Origin: JALOBO01 sp023228225
GTDB lineage: Bacteria; Bacillota; Clostridia; Christensenellales; UBA1242
Length of the DNA stretch: 64,000 nucleotides
Assembly: GCA_041663585.1 (NCBI GenBank)
Contig: JBAYMN010000001.1
Span: forward strand, 1-64,000
Reading direction: 5' to 3'
Within the stretch, counting starts at the first letter, position 1. Every line of letters begins with the position of its first letter. The notes beneath the pieces are model-generated. The model worked only from the letters and a program-made list of their open reading frames with translations. It did no database searches and was not told the DNA's origin. Made by a program: the position numbers and the translations under genes. Positions 34,715 through 44,682 of this stretch are shown here, one piece after another.

Positions 34715-37012
34715 ATGAAAAAAATCGCACATTTTATAGTTAAATTCAGGCTTATTTTTTTAGTATTTTTTTTGTTGGCAACAATAACGTGTGGTATATT
34801 AATGCAATATGTTAACGTTAATTACAACTCAGTTTCCTATTTGCCTAATGATTCCGATACAAAATCCGGAATTACTGTATTATATGATGAATTTGGTGGC
34901 AACGGGATTGCACAAGTTATGATAAAAGATTTAAATGTTCCTGATACGCTTTTGGTTAAATCTGTTATATCAGATGTATCGGGCGTTGCACAAGTATTGT
35001 GGTTAGATGATGTACTTTCGGTTTTTAATGCAGGATTAATAACGGGATATGATACTTTTTACTCTGGGCTTTCTTTTACACTCACACAAAGTGATTGTTT
35101 AGATTATTTATTGTATTTAATAAATTCGTTGCCAGATGATTTAAGTGTATTTAACCCCGCCGATTTAGTAAATGACCCTAGACTTGCTACTGATGCTGGC
35201 TATGGTTATTTTTTAAACTTTTTGTCAAATAGCGGATATTTTACAGAAGATAATTTAAATTTATTGGTGCAGTTTAAATCGCAAATAGAAAGTTTTTATA
35301 ATCAAGGCAATGTGCTTTTTACAGTTACCTTTTCTGGAACTGATTATGATGAAAGCACAATGCAAGCCATTGAAGATATTAACGATTTAGATTTTGATAC
35401 ATATTTAGCAGGCAATGCCTCGCTAACTAATAGTAGTATTAAAGTTATAAACAGCGAAACCACTCAGGCATTAATAATTGCATTAATAATTGTAATTATT
35501 ATTTTATTCATAATGTCATCTTCCTATCTTGAACCAATTTTGTTTGGAATTGTTATTGCTGTTGCTGTGTTTATAAATATGGGTACTAATGTTTTTATGG
35601 ACTCAATATCTTATTTAACACAAGGCGTTGCAAGCGTTTTATTACTTGCGTTAACTATGGATTATTCTATATTTTTACTGAATAGGTTTAAACAAGAAAA
35701 AAAACTTGGATTAAGTTCTTGCGATGCAATGGAAAAAGCGCTTATTGCTTCATTTTCGCCTATATCGGCTAGTTCGTTAACCACGATAGCAAGTTTTGTT
35801 GCACTTATGTTTATGAGTTACAAGGTAGGCTTTGACATTGGACTTGTGCTTGGAAAAGGCGTTCTTATAAGTTTGCTTTCGGTATTTTTGTTTATGCCTG
35901 CTTTAATTTTGTACTCGCAAAAGATTATAGAAAAAACTGAGCATAAAACTTTTAATTTGAATTTTAACAAGTTTAGTGAGGGGCTTAAAAAAACCAGATT
36001 CGTTTTACCCTTTATTTTAATAGCACTGATTATTCCTTGTATAATTTTCTCATACCAAAATTCATTTGTTTACGGAAACGAAGCAAGTGTTGGTAGCGAA
36101 AATAGTGTTTATTCTGATGACAAAATCGAAATAGAAAATATATTTGGTAAATTTAATCAATTAATTTTACTACTACCTAATGATTATGAGGCAAATGAAC
36201 TTGGTATAAGTGGGCAAATTGCATTAATTAATGGCGTAAATAGCGTGCAATCTAAATCGCTGATTGATTATTCCGGAATGTCGGTATATTTACCTGCAAG
36301 TTTTATTTCACAGTTTGAAAGCGAAAATTACACACGAATAATTATTAATTTAAGTTTACCAGAAGAAAGTGAAGCGACAACTACCGCAATTGACGAAATT
36401 AAATTAGTTGTACAAAATGTAATTGGCGAAAATAGTGGTTATTATCTTTTAGGTAACTCGGTGAGCGCGCTAGAAATTAAAGAATATGTTGAATATGATT
36501 ATTTAGTTGTAACAATAATATCACTTGTACTTGTTGCAATAATTTTGTTAATTACATTCCGTTCTATAATTTTACCCGTATTATTGGTGGTTGTAATTCA
36601 AAGTTCAGTTTGGATTAGCATGGCAATTCCGTATATAACAAATACTCCACTAGTGTTTGTTGGCTATATGATTATTAGTGCAATTATGCTTGGTGCAACC
36701 ATAGACTATGCAATACTTATGACTAGTAATTACTTGGAAAATCGTAAAACTATGGGAAAATTTGAAGCCGCTGAACATGCGTTAAATCAATCTGCAAAAG
36801 CAATTATAACCTCGGCAAGCATACTTTGCTTTGCGGGATTTGCTATGAGTATTGTATCTACTATGCCTGCTATATCAGTATTCGGCAGTTCAATAGGTAG
36901 AGGGGCTGTATGTGCATTTGTGCTTGTAATGATACTTTTGCCACAGGCATTAATGTTGTTTGATGATATTATAAGAAAAACCACACTGCACGGTAAGAAA
37001 AATATGATATAA
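34715..37012 (+). CDS. MMPL/RND family transporter
   Basis: A 765-aa membrane protein with the two-fold MMPL architecture: helix 1 (about 12-30), an extracytoplasmic domain (about 35-240), a block of helices (245-400), then helix 7 (about 428-445), a second external domain and a final helical block (about 600-755). TM4-like LLALTMDYSIFLLNRFKQE and AIMLGATIDYAILMTSNYLE carry the Asp-Tyr proton-relay motif typical of the family. It exports lipids or drugs in relatives; the substrate here is unknown. It follows its probable TetR repressor. Confidence 0.9.
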   Translation: MKKIAHFIVKFRLIFLVFFLLATITCGILMQYVNVNYNSVSYLPNDSDTKSGITVLYDEFGGNGIAQVMIKDLNVPDTLLVKSVISDVSGVAQVLWLDDVLSVFNAGLITGYDTFYSGLSFTLTQSDCLDYLLYLINSLPDDLSVFNPADLVNDPRLATDAGYGYFLNFLSNSGYFTEDNLNLLVQFKSQIESFYNQGNVLFTVTFSGTDYDESTMQAIEDINDLDFDTYLAGNASLTNSSIKVINSETTQALIIALIIVIIILFIMSSSYLEPILFGIVIAVAVFINMGTNVFMDSISYLTQGVASVLLLALTMDYSIFLLNRFKQEKKLGLSSCDAMEKALIASFSPISASSLTTIASFVALMFMSYKVGFDIGLVLGKGVLISLLSVFLFMPALILYSQKIIEKTEHKTFNLNFNKFSEGLKKTRFVLPFILIALIIPCIIFSYQNSFVYGNEASVGSENSVYSDDKIEIENIFGKFNQLILLLPNDYEANELGISGQIALINGVNSVQSKSLIDYSGMSVYLPASFISQFESENYTRIIINLSLPEESEATTTAIDEIKLVVQNVIGENSGYYLLGNSVSALEIKEYVEYDYLVVTIISLVLVAIILLITFRSIILPVLLVVVIQSSVWISMAIPYITNTPLVFVGYMIISAIMLGATIDYAILMTSNYLENRKTMGKFEAAEHALNQSAKAIITSASILCFAGFAMSIVSTMPAISVFGSSIGRGAVCAFVLVMILLPQALMLFDDIIRKTTLHGKKNMI

Positions 37013-37017
37013 AAAAT

Positions 37018-37048
37018 AAAAACCGAATTTTCGGTTTTTATTTTTTTA
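37018..37048. terminator. bidirectional terminator
   Basis: AAAAACCGAA/TTCGGTTTTT, a perfect 10-bp stem with a 2-nt loop, lies between convergent MMPL and glyA and overlaps the glyA stop codon. Confidence 0.88.
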
Positions 37049-38234
37049 TTTTATTTTGTGTTTTGCGTAATGAATCTAAATCACTTTTTTTGATTTGTTC
37101 TTTTTTAATTACTTTTATAATAAAATCTGATAATTTTTCTATATCTTGTTCGTTAATTTTATAATTACTTAATGTAGCAAGTCCAATCCTTACTCCACTT
37201 GTTTCAATTGCACTGCGTTTATCAAACGGGACTTTATTTTTGTTAACAATGATGTTAAAACCTTGCAAAGTTTTTTCAAGTTGATTGCCAGTTATTTTTT
37301 CGCTACTTAAATCTATTAAAAATAAATGTGAATCTGTTCCGTCACTTACTATTTTTATGCCTTTGTATTGTAAATAGTCTGCCATGTAAGATGTTAAATG
37401 TTTAATTTTTAATTGGTACTTTTTAAATTCAGGAGTCATTGCTTCTTCAAAACAAATGCCTTTTGCGGCAATAATGTTTTGTAGCGGTCCGCCTTGAATA
37501 CCAGGAAATACCGCCTTATCTATTTGCTTACCAAATTTTTCTTTGCAAAGTATTAATCCACCGCGTGGTCCTCTTAATGTTTTGTGGGTTGTAGAAGTTA
37601 CAATGTCGGCGTATACGCAAGGATTAGGATAAATTCCGGCTGCTACTAAGCCGGCAAAATGTGCCATATCTACCATTAGATATGCACCTACACTATCCGC
37701 AATTTCTCGGAATTTTTTAAAATCTATTATTCTTGAATATGCCGAACCGCCTGCTATAATAAGTTTTGGTTTATTTTCGGTTGCAAGTTTTTGTACTTCA
37801 TCATAATCAATTAAACCATTTTTATTTACGCCATAATTAATTATATTATAATCTTTACCCGAAAAACTTACTTTTGCGCCATGGGTTAAATGCCCACCAC
37901 AATCCAAACTCATAGACAGTATTGTATCGCCTTTTTGTATAAGCGCAAAGTAGACAGCCATATTTGCCGAAGAACCGCAGTGTGGTTGAACATTAGCGTA
38001 TTCGGCATCAAAAAGTTTTTTAGCAAGGTCAATAGTATAACTTTCTATTTTATCTATATATTGACAGCCACCATAATAGCGAGCATTAGGATACCCCTCG
38101 GAATACTTATTTGTTAAGCAACTCCCGAGTGCTTTTAATATATTTTTTGAGGCAATATTCTCTGACGCAATTAAATTGATTTGCGTATGTTGCCTCTCAT
38201 ATTCTTTTTTTATTAGTTCTAATATTTTGTCCAT
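37038..38234 (-). CDS. glyA: serine hydroxymethyltransferase
   Basis: A 398-aa PLP enzyme converting serine and tetrahydrofolate to glycine and methylene-THF. NKYSEGYPNARYYGG near 38-52 and the PLP-Lys motif TTTHKTLRGPRGG near 225 are canonical. It is slightly shorter than usual (about 410-420). It is transcribed divergently from the SAM-riboswitch metK unit. With folD nearby it supplies one-carbon units. Confidence 0.96.
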   Translation of the reverse strand: MDKILELIKKEYERQHTQINLIASENIASKNILKALGSCLTNKYSEGYPNARYYGGCQYIDKIESYTIDLAKKLFDAEYANVQPHCGSSANMAVYFALIQKGDTILSMSLDCGGHLTHGAKVSFSGKDYNIINYGVNKNGLIDYDEVQKLATENKPKLIIAGGSAYSRIIDFKKFREIADSVGAYLMVDMAHFAGLVAAGIYPNPCVYADIVTSTTHKTLRGPRGGLILCKEKFGKQIDKAVFPGIQGGPLQNIIAAKGICFEEAMTPEFKKYQLKIKHLTSYMADYLQYKGIKIVSDGTDSHLFLIDLSSEKITGNQLEKTLQGFNIIVNKNKVPFDKRSAIETSGVRIGLATLSNYKINEQDIEKLSDFIIKVIKKEQIKKSDLDSLRKTQNKIKK

Positions 38235-38343
38235 TTTAATACCTCAAAACATATTTAAATATTAATTTTTAGCCAAAATATAATACTACTTAATACATTT
38301 ATTGTCAAGTATTTGCTTTATAATAAGCATTTTTGCATTAGTG

Positions 38344-38372
38344 TTGACATTTTTAATAATTTGTATTATTAT
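38344..38372 (+). promoter_or_regulatory. promoter of the SAM-riboswitch metK transcript
   Basis: TTGACA (38344-38349), 17-bp spacer, TATTAT (38367-38372), just before the riboswitch P1 stem. Confidence 0.8.
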
Positions 38373-38380
38373 ATTTTATA

Positions 38381-38509
38381 ACCTATAAAGAGTGCGTGAG
38401 GGACAGCCCCATTGAACGCACAGCAACCTGTTAAAAGGCAAGGTGCTAATGGCTGAACGATGGGTATTTGTACAAATAATTTGTCCTACCTATTAAGGCG
38501 GGCTTTTTT
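38381..38509 (+). promoter_or_regulatory. SAM-I riboswitch with transcription attenuator
   Basis: The aptamer at 38381-38465 has the S-box core: AAAGAG, GAGGGACAGCCCCATTGAA, CAGCAACC and AAGGTGCTAA. P1 is ACCTAT (38381-38386) with ATGGGT (38460-38465). The 3' P1 strand ATGGGTA (38460-38466) can instead pair with TACCTAT (38487-38493), an antiterminator. If P1 holds, GTCCTACC can pair with GGCGGGC around 38483-38503, before a run of six T. SAM would therefore switch metK off. The terminator helix contains one mismatch. Confidence 0.88.
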
Positions 38510-38548
38510 ATGAATATTAGGTTAAATTTACTAAGGAAGGCAGAAAAA

Positions 38549-39637
38549 ATGAAACAAATTATTTCTAGCGAAAGTGTAAATTGTGGGCATCCTGATAAAA
38601 CTTGCGATATTATTGCAGATAGTTTTTTAGATATGGCTCTTAATGAAGATCCAAATTCGCAAATGGCAGTTGAGTGTGCTATTAAAGATGATTTACTGAT
38701 GATTTATGGCGAAGCAACTACAAATGCAAAAATTGATTATGAAAGTATTGCAAGACAAACATTAAAAGAAATTGGCTACAAAAATAGATTTAGAATTATT
38801 AAACAAATATCTGAGCAATCACCTGATATTAATAATGCAGTTGTAAAGTCAGAATTAATGGCAAACGACCAAGGTATTGTTTATGGCTATGCTACAAATG
38901 AAACCCCAGAATATATGCCTATGCCTATAATAATTGCACACAAATTAATGCGTATTTATGATGAGTTTAGGCGTACAACGGATACATATTTTAGTGATGC
39001 AAAAAGTCAGGTAAGTATTGAGTACGAAGATGATAAACCAATATTAATACACACTGTACTTTTATCGGTATCACATAGTGCAAGAATTTCGCACGAACAA
39101 ATTTATAAAGATATTAGAACAAATGTTATTGATAAAGTGCTAGATGAGTATAAAAATCTTGTAAAACAAAGCATAAAATATATAGTTAATCCAAGTGGCA
39201 GATTTACTATTTGGGGTAGTTTTGGTGACAGCGGTTGTGTAGGCCGAAAAATTGTTGTTGATACTTATGGTGGTGTTGGCAGAGTTGGTGGAGGCTGTTT
39301 TAGTAGTAAAAACGCTACAAAAGTTGACCGTAGCGGTGCGTACTATGCTAGATTTGTTGCAAAAAATGTAGTAGCACATAATTTAGCGGATAAATGCGAA
39401 ATCCAAGTTGGTTATGGTATCGGTATGGCAGAACCAATTAATCTATATATCGATTGCTTTGGAACACAAAAAGTATCAATTGAAAAGATATACGAAATTG
39501 TAAATGCAAATTTTAGTTTTCGCCCATCAAATATTATTAGAGAACTTGATTTATTAAAGCCACAATATAAAAAGACCGCTTGTTATGGACATTTTGGAAG
39601 ACCAGAATTTAGCTGGGAAAAAATTAAAAATTTTTAA
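38549..39637 (+). CDS. metK: S-adenosylmethionine synthetase, divergent
   Basis: A 362-aa MetK that makes SAM from methionine and ATP. The N-terminal SSESVNCGHPDKTCDIIAD motif and NDQGIVYGYA, GRKIVVDTYGG and TKVDRSGAYYARF are preserved. The region after DTYGG reads VGRVGGGCFSSKNAT where most enzymes have a His and GGGAFSGKD. ATG 38549 follows CTAAGGAAGG and aligns with the normal MetK start; an upstream in-frame ATG at 38510 adds 13 residues. It is regulated by the SAM-I riboswitch. Confidence 0.93.
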   Translation: MKQIISSESVNCGHPDKTCDIIADSFLDMALNEDPNSQMAVECAIKDDLLMIYGEATTNAKIDYESIARQTLKEIGYKNRFRIIKQISEQSPDINNAVVKSELMANDQGIVYGYATNETPEYMPMPIIIAHKLMRIYDEFRRTTDTYFSDAKSQVSIEYEDDKPILIHTVLLSVSHSARISHEQIYKDIRTNVIDKVLDEYKNLVKQSIKYIVNPSGRFTIWGSFGDSGCVGRKIVVDTYGGVGRVGGGCFSSKNATKVDRSGAYYARFVAKNVVAHNLADKCEIQVGYGIGMAEPINLYIDCFGTQKVSIEKIYEIVNANFSFRPSNIIRELDLLKPQYKKTACYGHFGRPEFSWEKIKNF

Positions 39638-39783
39638 TTTTTTTAAGCAAATTCAATTCAAGCAAATTTTATAACAATTTCACACAATATTTATCAGCAA
39701 AAAGCCCTTAAATATAATTGCATATTGCCTTTGTCCGTGTTATACTTTAAAATATCAATTTATTGGCATATTAAGAGGAAATT

Positions 39784-41496
39784 ATGAAAGTTAAAAATAG
39801 TTTTTTTAGTACAATGAAGGAAGATTCTTCCAGTGAAGAATCAATCAGTGGTAATTTATTAACCCGAAGTGGTATGATTAAAAAAAGTTCTGCCGGAGTA
39901 TATATTTTACTTCCGCTAGGATTTAAAATTTCACAAAAAGTAGAAAAGATTATAAGGGAAGAAATGGAAGCAATCGGCTGTCAAGAAGTGCTTATGCCAG
40001 CACTAATTCCCGAAGAAGTTTTTATTAAATCCGGTAGGCGCGATAATTTTGGAAGCGATATGTTTTCACTTAAAGACCGCAACGATAAACCTATGGTGTT
40101 AGGTCCTAGCCATGAAGAAATGTTTATTATGGTAGCTGCAATGGGAATAAAATCTTATAAAGATTTTCCTCTTAACCTTTTTCAAATGCAGACTAAATTT
40201 AGAGATGAAACAAGACCTCGTTATGGACTAGTTAGACTAAAAGAATTTATTATGAAAGATGCATATTCATTTGACCGTGATTTAGATGGGCTTTCTGTTT
40301 CTTATGACAATATGTACAAAGCATACACTAATATTTTTAACAGAATAGGACTGGATTTTACAGTTGTTAAGGCTGATACCGGAGTTATGGGTGGTTTTTT
40401 ATCTGAGGAATTCCACGCTGTAACCGATATTGGTGAGGATACACTTGTTATTTGTGATGATTGTCATTATTCAACAAATTTAGATGTTGCAGAATGCGCC
40501 TGCAAACTTAATCTATCTACCGAAATACATAAAGCCAAAAAACTAGAATTTACACCTAATTCTAAAACTATTGAAGAAGTTGCAACATTCTTTAATAGAA
40601 AGCCAGAAAATTTTGTAAAAACTCTTATTTATAAATGTGATGGTAATTTTTATGCGTTTTTAGTGCGTGGCGACAAAGAACTTAACGAAATCAAAGTTAA
40701 ACATTTATTAGATGTTAAGATTTGCGAACTTGCCTCTATAACTGATGTAGAAAAAATTACAAATGCTTCTGTCGGATTTGCCGGTCCTATCGGACTTAAA
40801 ATTCCTATAATTGCTGATTTAGAAATTCAAAATATGGCTAACTTTATTGTCGGTGCTAATAAAACTGATTATCATTTTGTAAATGTTAATTTAAGTGACT
40901 TTAAAGTACAACAATTTGCCGACATTCGTACGGTAGTTTCTACCGATGTTTGTCCAAAATGTGGATATAAATTTACATTTAAAAAAGGCATTGAAGTAGG
41001 CAATATTTTTAAGTATGGTTCTAAATATTCCGATAGTATGGGATTATATTTTGTAGATGAAGATGGCAAACAAAAACCTTTTTCTATGGGTGCATATGGC
41101 ATTGGTATAGAAAGGTGCATCGCCTCGTTTATTGAACAGCACCACGATGACAAGGGTATTATTTGGAAGCGTAGTTTGGCTCCTTATGAAGTGTGTATTG
41201 TTACCGCAAATGAAGCAAACGAAACACAATCCACACTTGGCGAAAACCTTTATAACTCGCTTATGTCCAAGGGGGTTGATGTGCTTTACGATAACCGCAA
41301 CGAACGCATTGGTGTTAAACTTAACGATATGGATTTAATAGGTATACCAGTAAGAATTCTTGTAGGCAAAAGAGCGGGTGAAAACATTGTAGAAGTTAAA
41401 TACCGAAAATCCCCAACAGTTATTGAATACAATTTAAATAATGGATTGGAAGAATTAATTAAAATAATTTTTAGTTCTGATGTGGCAATGTTATAA
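39784..41496 (+). CDS. proS: prolyl-tRNA synthetase, bacterial type
   Basis: A 570-aa class II synthetase. Motif 1 to 3 core and a C-terminal anticodon-binding domain (APYEVCIVTAN onward) flank the YbaK-like editing insertion (about 220-390, FVKTLIYKCDGNFYAFLVRGDKELNE). Motif 2 includes FQMQTKFRDETRPRYGLVR. The insertion marks the bacterial form able to edit Ala-tRNA-Pro. No T-box leader is present in the 146 bp upstream. AAGAGG site. Confidence 0.97.
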   Translation: MKVKNSFFSTMKEDSSSEESISGNLLTRSGMIKKSSAGVYILLPLGFKISQKVEKIIREEMEAIGCQEVLMPALIPEEVFIKSGRRDNFGSDMFSLKDRNDKPMVLGPSHEEMFIMVAAMGIKSYKDFPLNLFQMQTKFRDETRPRYGLVRLKEFIMKDAYSFDRDLDGLSVSYDNMYKAYTNIFNRIGLDFTVVKADTGVMGGFLSEEFHAVTDIGEDTLVICDDCHYSTNLDVAECACKLNLSTEIHKAKKLEFTPNSKTIEEVATFFNRKPENFVKTLIYKCDGNFYAFLVRGDKELNEIKVKHLLDVKICELASITDVEKITNASVGFAGPIGLKIPIIADLEIQNMANFIVGANKTDYHFVNVNLSDFKVQQFADIRTVVSTDVCPKCGYKFTFKKGIEVGNIFKYGSKYSDSMGLYFVDEDGKQKPFSMGAYGIGIERCIASFIEQHHDDKGIIWKRSLAPYEVCIVTANEANETQSTLGENLYNSLMSKGVDVLYDNRNERIGVKLNDMDLIGIPVRILVGKRAGENIVEVKYRKSPTVIEYNLNNGLEELIKIIFSSDVAML

Positions 41497-41592
41497 TAAA
41501 TAATATAGTCTACTTATTATCATTATTAATTACAATGTTTGTATTCTTATCAAAATTTAAAAGGAAAATATATTTTTAATTGTGATTTAGTA

Positions 41593-41621
41593 TTGACTTT
41601 ACGATTTATTAATGCTAGTAT
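41593..41621 (+). promoter_or_regulatory. promoter of DEAD-box helicase
   Basis: TTGACT (41593-41598), 17-bp spacer, TGC-TAGTAT extended -10 (41613-41621), giving a leader of about 80 nt. Confidence 0.65.
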
Positions 41622-41653
41622 TGCAATTGTGTATTTACCGTTTTAATTAATAG

Positions 41654-41686
41654 TGATGAGAATTACATAGTTCTCATCATTTTGTT
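41654..41686 (+). terminator. leader hairpin with T-run (possible attenuator)
   Basis: TGATGAGAA/TTCTCATCA, a perfect 9-bp stem with an 8-nt loop, is followed by TTTTGTTT inside the helicase leader, 26 bp before the start codon. It could terminate transcription or act as a cold-responsive structure. Confidence 0.6.
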
Positions 41687-41711
41687 TGATAATATATACG
41701 AGGGAGTTTTT

Positions 41712-43514
41712 ATGCTATTTAATAATTTAAATCTAACTGAAAATATTTTGGCTGTGCTTGCTGAAATGGGCTTTATTGAGCCCACTGAAATTCAGGAAAA
41801 GTGCATTCCGTTAATATTAACCAAAAAAGATGTTGTTGGACTTTCTCAAACTGGCTCAGGAAAGACCTTTGCTTTTGGTTTGCCAATTATACAAAACATT
41901 GACAAAGAACTGGGCGGAGTTCAAGCACTTATTGTTAGCCCAACAAGGGAACTTGCACTTCAAACTACAAATGAATTAAAAAAGTTTTCTTCTATTACAG
42001 GAGTTAAAGTTGTTGCTGTATATGGCGGTGCCGATATTAATAGACAAATTACTTCACTTAAAAAGGCAAATATTGTTGTTGGCACACCGGGCAGAATTAT
42101 GGACCATCTTGATAGGCGAACGCTTAAACTGGGACTTATTAAAACTGTTGTCCTTGATGAAGCCGATGAAATGCTAAATATGGGATTTAGAGATGATATT
42201 GAAAAAATTTTAAAATCCGCTCCATCAATTAGACAAACTTTAATGTTTTCGGCTACTATGCCGCCAGAAATTATGACAATAACTAAAAACTATATGATTG
42301 AGCCAGCAATTATCAGGTTGGCACAACGAGATGAACAAGGCAAAACCAATCAATATTATTTAAATGTTAAACGTGGCAAAAAAATGGAAGTTCTTGTTGA
42401 TTTGTTGCACGAATTAAGGCCAAGATTATCATTAGTTTTTTGCAATACCAAAAGAATGGTTGATGATTTACAAGAAAGACTTGACCAAGAAAATTTTTTA
42501 GTTGCCGGATTACATGGAGATAAACGCCAATCAGAACGCAAACGTGTTATGGATGCATTTAAAAGTGGAGAGAAAAATGTGTTAATTGCAACTGATGTTG
42601 CAGCAAGGGGAATTGATGTTAAAGGTATTGAATGTGTGTTTAATTACGATTTACCATATGACATAGAGTACTATACTCATAGAATAGGCAGAACAGGTAG
42701 GGCTGGTGGCGAAGGCGACGCATATTCACTTGTAAGCGGAAGTGCGCAATATGAAAATTTAATGGATTTCGTTAAAAAACTCAATGCACCATTAAAAGAA
42801 TATTCACCGAAGAATTTGGAAAATATTAGTAAAAAAGAGGGAAAAGAAATGGATTCATTTAAAGAAAAAAGAGAAGCACCAAAACCAGTAGATTTTGTGG
42901 GTAATTTTGTTTCTGCAACTAAAAAAACGGTAAGTGAAAAAGCAAAATCTACTCATTTAGAACTTACCACATTAGGTTATGATGATAAGCAAATTGCAGA
43001 CATATTAATTGATATGTTGGCATCACAAAAAGCACCCATTGAAAGAACCGAGAGAAGTAGTTATCCTAGAAGAGAAAGTCACTTTGGCGACAGAAAGCCA
43101 AGCTTTAAAAGAGATGAAAGAAGAGATAGTAATTTTAGTGATGCCCGCAGACCTAGCTTTCAAAGAGATGAAAAAAGTAGCAGTTATTTAGGTAGAAAGC
43201 CAAGTTTTAACAGAGATGAAAAAAGTGGTGGGTACGCAGACAGAAAGCCGAGTTTTAACAGAGAAAGAAATGAAAACACTTTTGATAAAAGGGATCGTGA
43301 AGAAATAATTCATACAAGTGGAAGAAAACCTTTTTCAGATAGGTCTTATGAAAAAAAAGCACCAAGAAGTTTTGAGCATAATTCAGTAGATGGTGGCGAA
43401 AGAAAAACCGAATATAGAGGTCGTTCTAATTTTGGAAGTAAACCTTTTTCAGATAGAAACCGCACATCACACACTTACAGTGATAGAAAACCAAGACCAA
43501 CTACCGGAGAATAG
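41712..43514 (+). CDS. DEAD-box RNA helicase (CshA/DeaD-like)
   Basis: A 600-aa ATP-dependent RNA helicase. Q motif FNNLNLTENIL, Walker A SQTGSGKT near 45, VLDEADEM, SATMP and HRIGRTGRAG are in the usual order over about 365 residues. The C-terminal 200 residues are basic and low-complexity, with a repeated RKPSFNRDEK-type unit (about five times) and many RR, likely an RNA-binding tail. ATG 41712 follows GAGGGAG. A leader hairpin suggests conditional expression, such as at low temperature. Confidence 0.93.
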   Translation: MLFNNLNLTENILAVLAEMGFIEPTEIQEKCIPLILTKKDVVGLSQTGSGKTFAFGLPIIQNIDKELGGVQALIVSPTRELALQTTNELKKFSSITGVKVVAVYGGADINRQITSLKKANIVVGTPGRIMDHLDRRTLKLGLIKTVVLDEADEMLNMGFRDDIEKILKSAPSIRQTLMFSATMPPEIMTITKNYMIEPAIIRLAQRDEQGKTNQYYLNVKRGKKMEVLVDLLHELRPRLSLVFCNTKRMVDDLQERLDQENFLVAGLHGDKRQSERKRVMDAFKSGEKNVLIATDVAARGIDVKGIECVFNYDLPYDIEYYTHRIGRTGRAGGEGDAYSLVSGSAQYENLMDFVKKLNAPLKEYSPKNLENISKKEGKEMDSFKEKREAPKPVDFVGNFVSATKKTVSEKAKSTHLELTTLGYDDKQIADILIDMLASQKAPIERTERSSYPRRESHFGDRKPSFKRDERRDSNFSDARRPSFQRDEKSSSYLGRKPSFNRDEKSGGYADRKPSFNRERNENTFDKRDREEIIHTSGRKPFSDRSYEKKAPRSFEHNSVDGGERKTEYRGRSNFGSKPFSDRNRTSHTYSDRKPRPTTGE

Positions 43515-43620
43515 TATGTTATACTTTGTTTAATATACAAGCGTAACTTATAATCGCTATTTTTCTTTAAAACTAATATGGTAAATGACTATAAATTTAA
43601 ATACAAATATCTAATATTGG

Positions 43621-43651
43621 AAAAAACTTATCAAATCTGATAAGTCTTTTT
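43621..43651 (+). terminator. intrinsic terminator after DEAD-box gene
   Basis: ACTTATCA/TGATAAGT stem with a 4-nt loop, preceded by an A-run and followed by CTTTTTG, 112 bp after the helicase stop. Confidence 0.75.
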
Positions 43652-43712
43652 GTAAGCAAAACGATGCCCTTTTCATATATATTATTAAATTTATATTAAA
43701 AGAGAGCATTTA

Positions 43713-44651
43713 ATGGCAAAAATTTATTCTAGTTTAACAGAATTAATAGGAAACACACCACTATTAGAAATTAAAAATTATAACAAAAAGAACAATTTAA
43801 AAGCAAAAATTATTTGTAAGATTGAGTACTTTAACCCAACAGGTAGTATTAAAGATAGGATAGCAAAATCAATGATTTTAGATGCTGAAAAAAGTGGACT
43901 GCTAGACAAAAATTCTATTATCGTAGAGCCGACAAGCGGAAATACTGGAATTGGACTTGTGGCAGTTGCTGCCACAAAAAACTATAAAGTAATACTTACA
44001 ATGCCTGATACTATGAGTATTGAAAGACAAAAACTTTTAAAAGCCTATGGCGCCGAAATTGTACTTACCGAAGGTCATAAAGGTATTAAAGGTGCAATCG
44101 AAAAAGCAAAAGAAATAGTCAGTTTAACATCAAATGCAATTATGCTTAATCAATTTGCTAATCTTTCAAATCCTAAGATTCATAGACTTACCACAGGACC
44201 TGAAATTTGGAGTGATACAAAAGGGAAATTAGATTTTTTTATTTCGGGTGTTGGAACTGGTGGCACAATAACCGGTTCGGGCGAATTTTTAAAAAGTAAA
44301 AGTGAAAATATTAAAGTAATAGCAGTAGAGCCTTACGACTCGCCAGTACTTTCGGAAAACAGAGCGGGGGCACATAAATTACAGGGTATTGGAGCAGGCT
44401 TTGTTCCCGAAATTTTAAATACAAAAATATATGATGATATTGTAAAAGTACAAACCGAAGATGCTTATAGCGCTAGTAGACAATTAGCAAAAACAGAAGG
44501 CATTTTAGCAGGTATATCTTCTGGTGCAGCACTTTATGCGGCAACCATTATTGCAAAAAGAGATGAAAATAAAGGCAAAATTATTGTAGTAATTTTGCCC
44601 GATAGTGGCGATAGATATTTATCTACTGAATTATTTAGTACTATCAAATAA
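43713..44651 (+). CDS. cysK: cysteine synthase (O-acetylserine sulfhydrylase)
   Basis: A 312-aa fold-type II PLP enzyme making cysteine from O-acetylserine and sulfide. The PLP Lys is about K47 in GSIKDRIAKS, with TSGNTGIGL near 73 and the phosphate loop GVGTGGTITG near 178. The length is normal. It is monocistronic and convergent with folD across a modular repeat. No cysE or sulfate-reduction genes are in the window. Confidence 0.95.
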   Translation: MAKIYSSLTELIGNTPLLEIKNYNKKNNLKAKIICKIEYFNPTGSIKDRIAKSMILDAEKSGLLDKNSIIVEPTSGNTGIGLVAVAATKNYKVILTMPDTMSIERQKLLKAYGAEIVLTEGHKGIKGAIEKAKEIVSLTSNAIMLNQFANLSNPKIHRLTTGPEIWSDTKGKLDFFISGVGTGGTITGSGEFLKSKSENIKVIAVEPYDSPVLSENRAGAHKLQGIGAGFVPEILNTKIYDDIVKVQTEDAYSASRQLAKTEGILAGISSGAALYAATIIAKRDENKGKIIVVILPDSGDRYLSTELFSTIK

Positions 44652-44682
44652 AGTGTACTATGTTGCTCACTTTTATAATTTA

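Noticed and set aside
39638..39783. T-box leader before proS (and before lysS)
   Set aside because: The upstream gaps are too short and lack the T-box GGGUGGNACCGCG element.
42356..43191. Antisense and out-of-frame open frames inside the DEAD-box gene
   Set aside because: They reflect the low-complexity basic tail and codon bias of the real gene.
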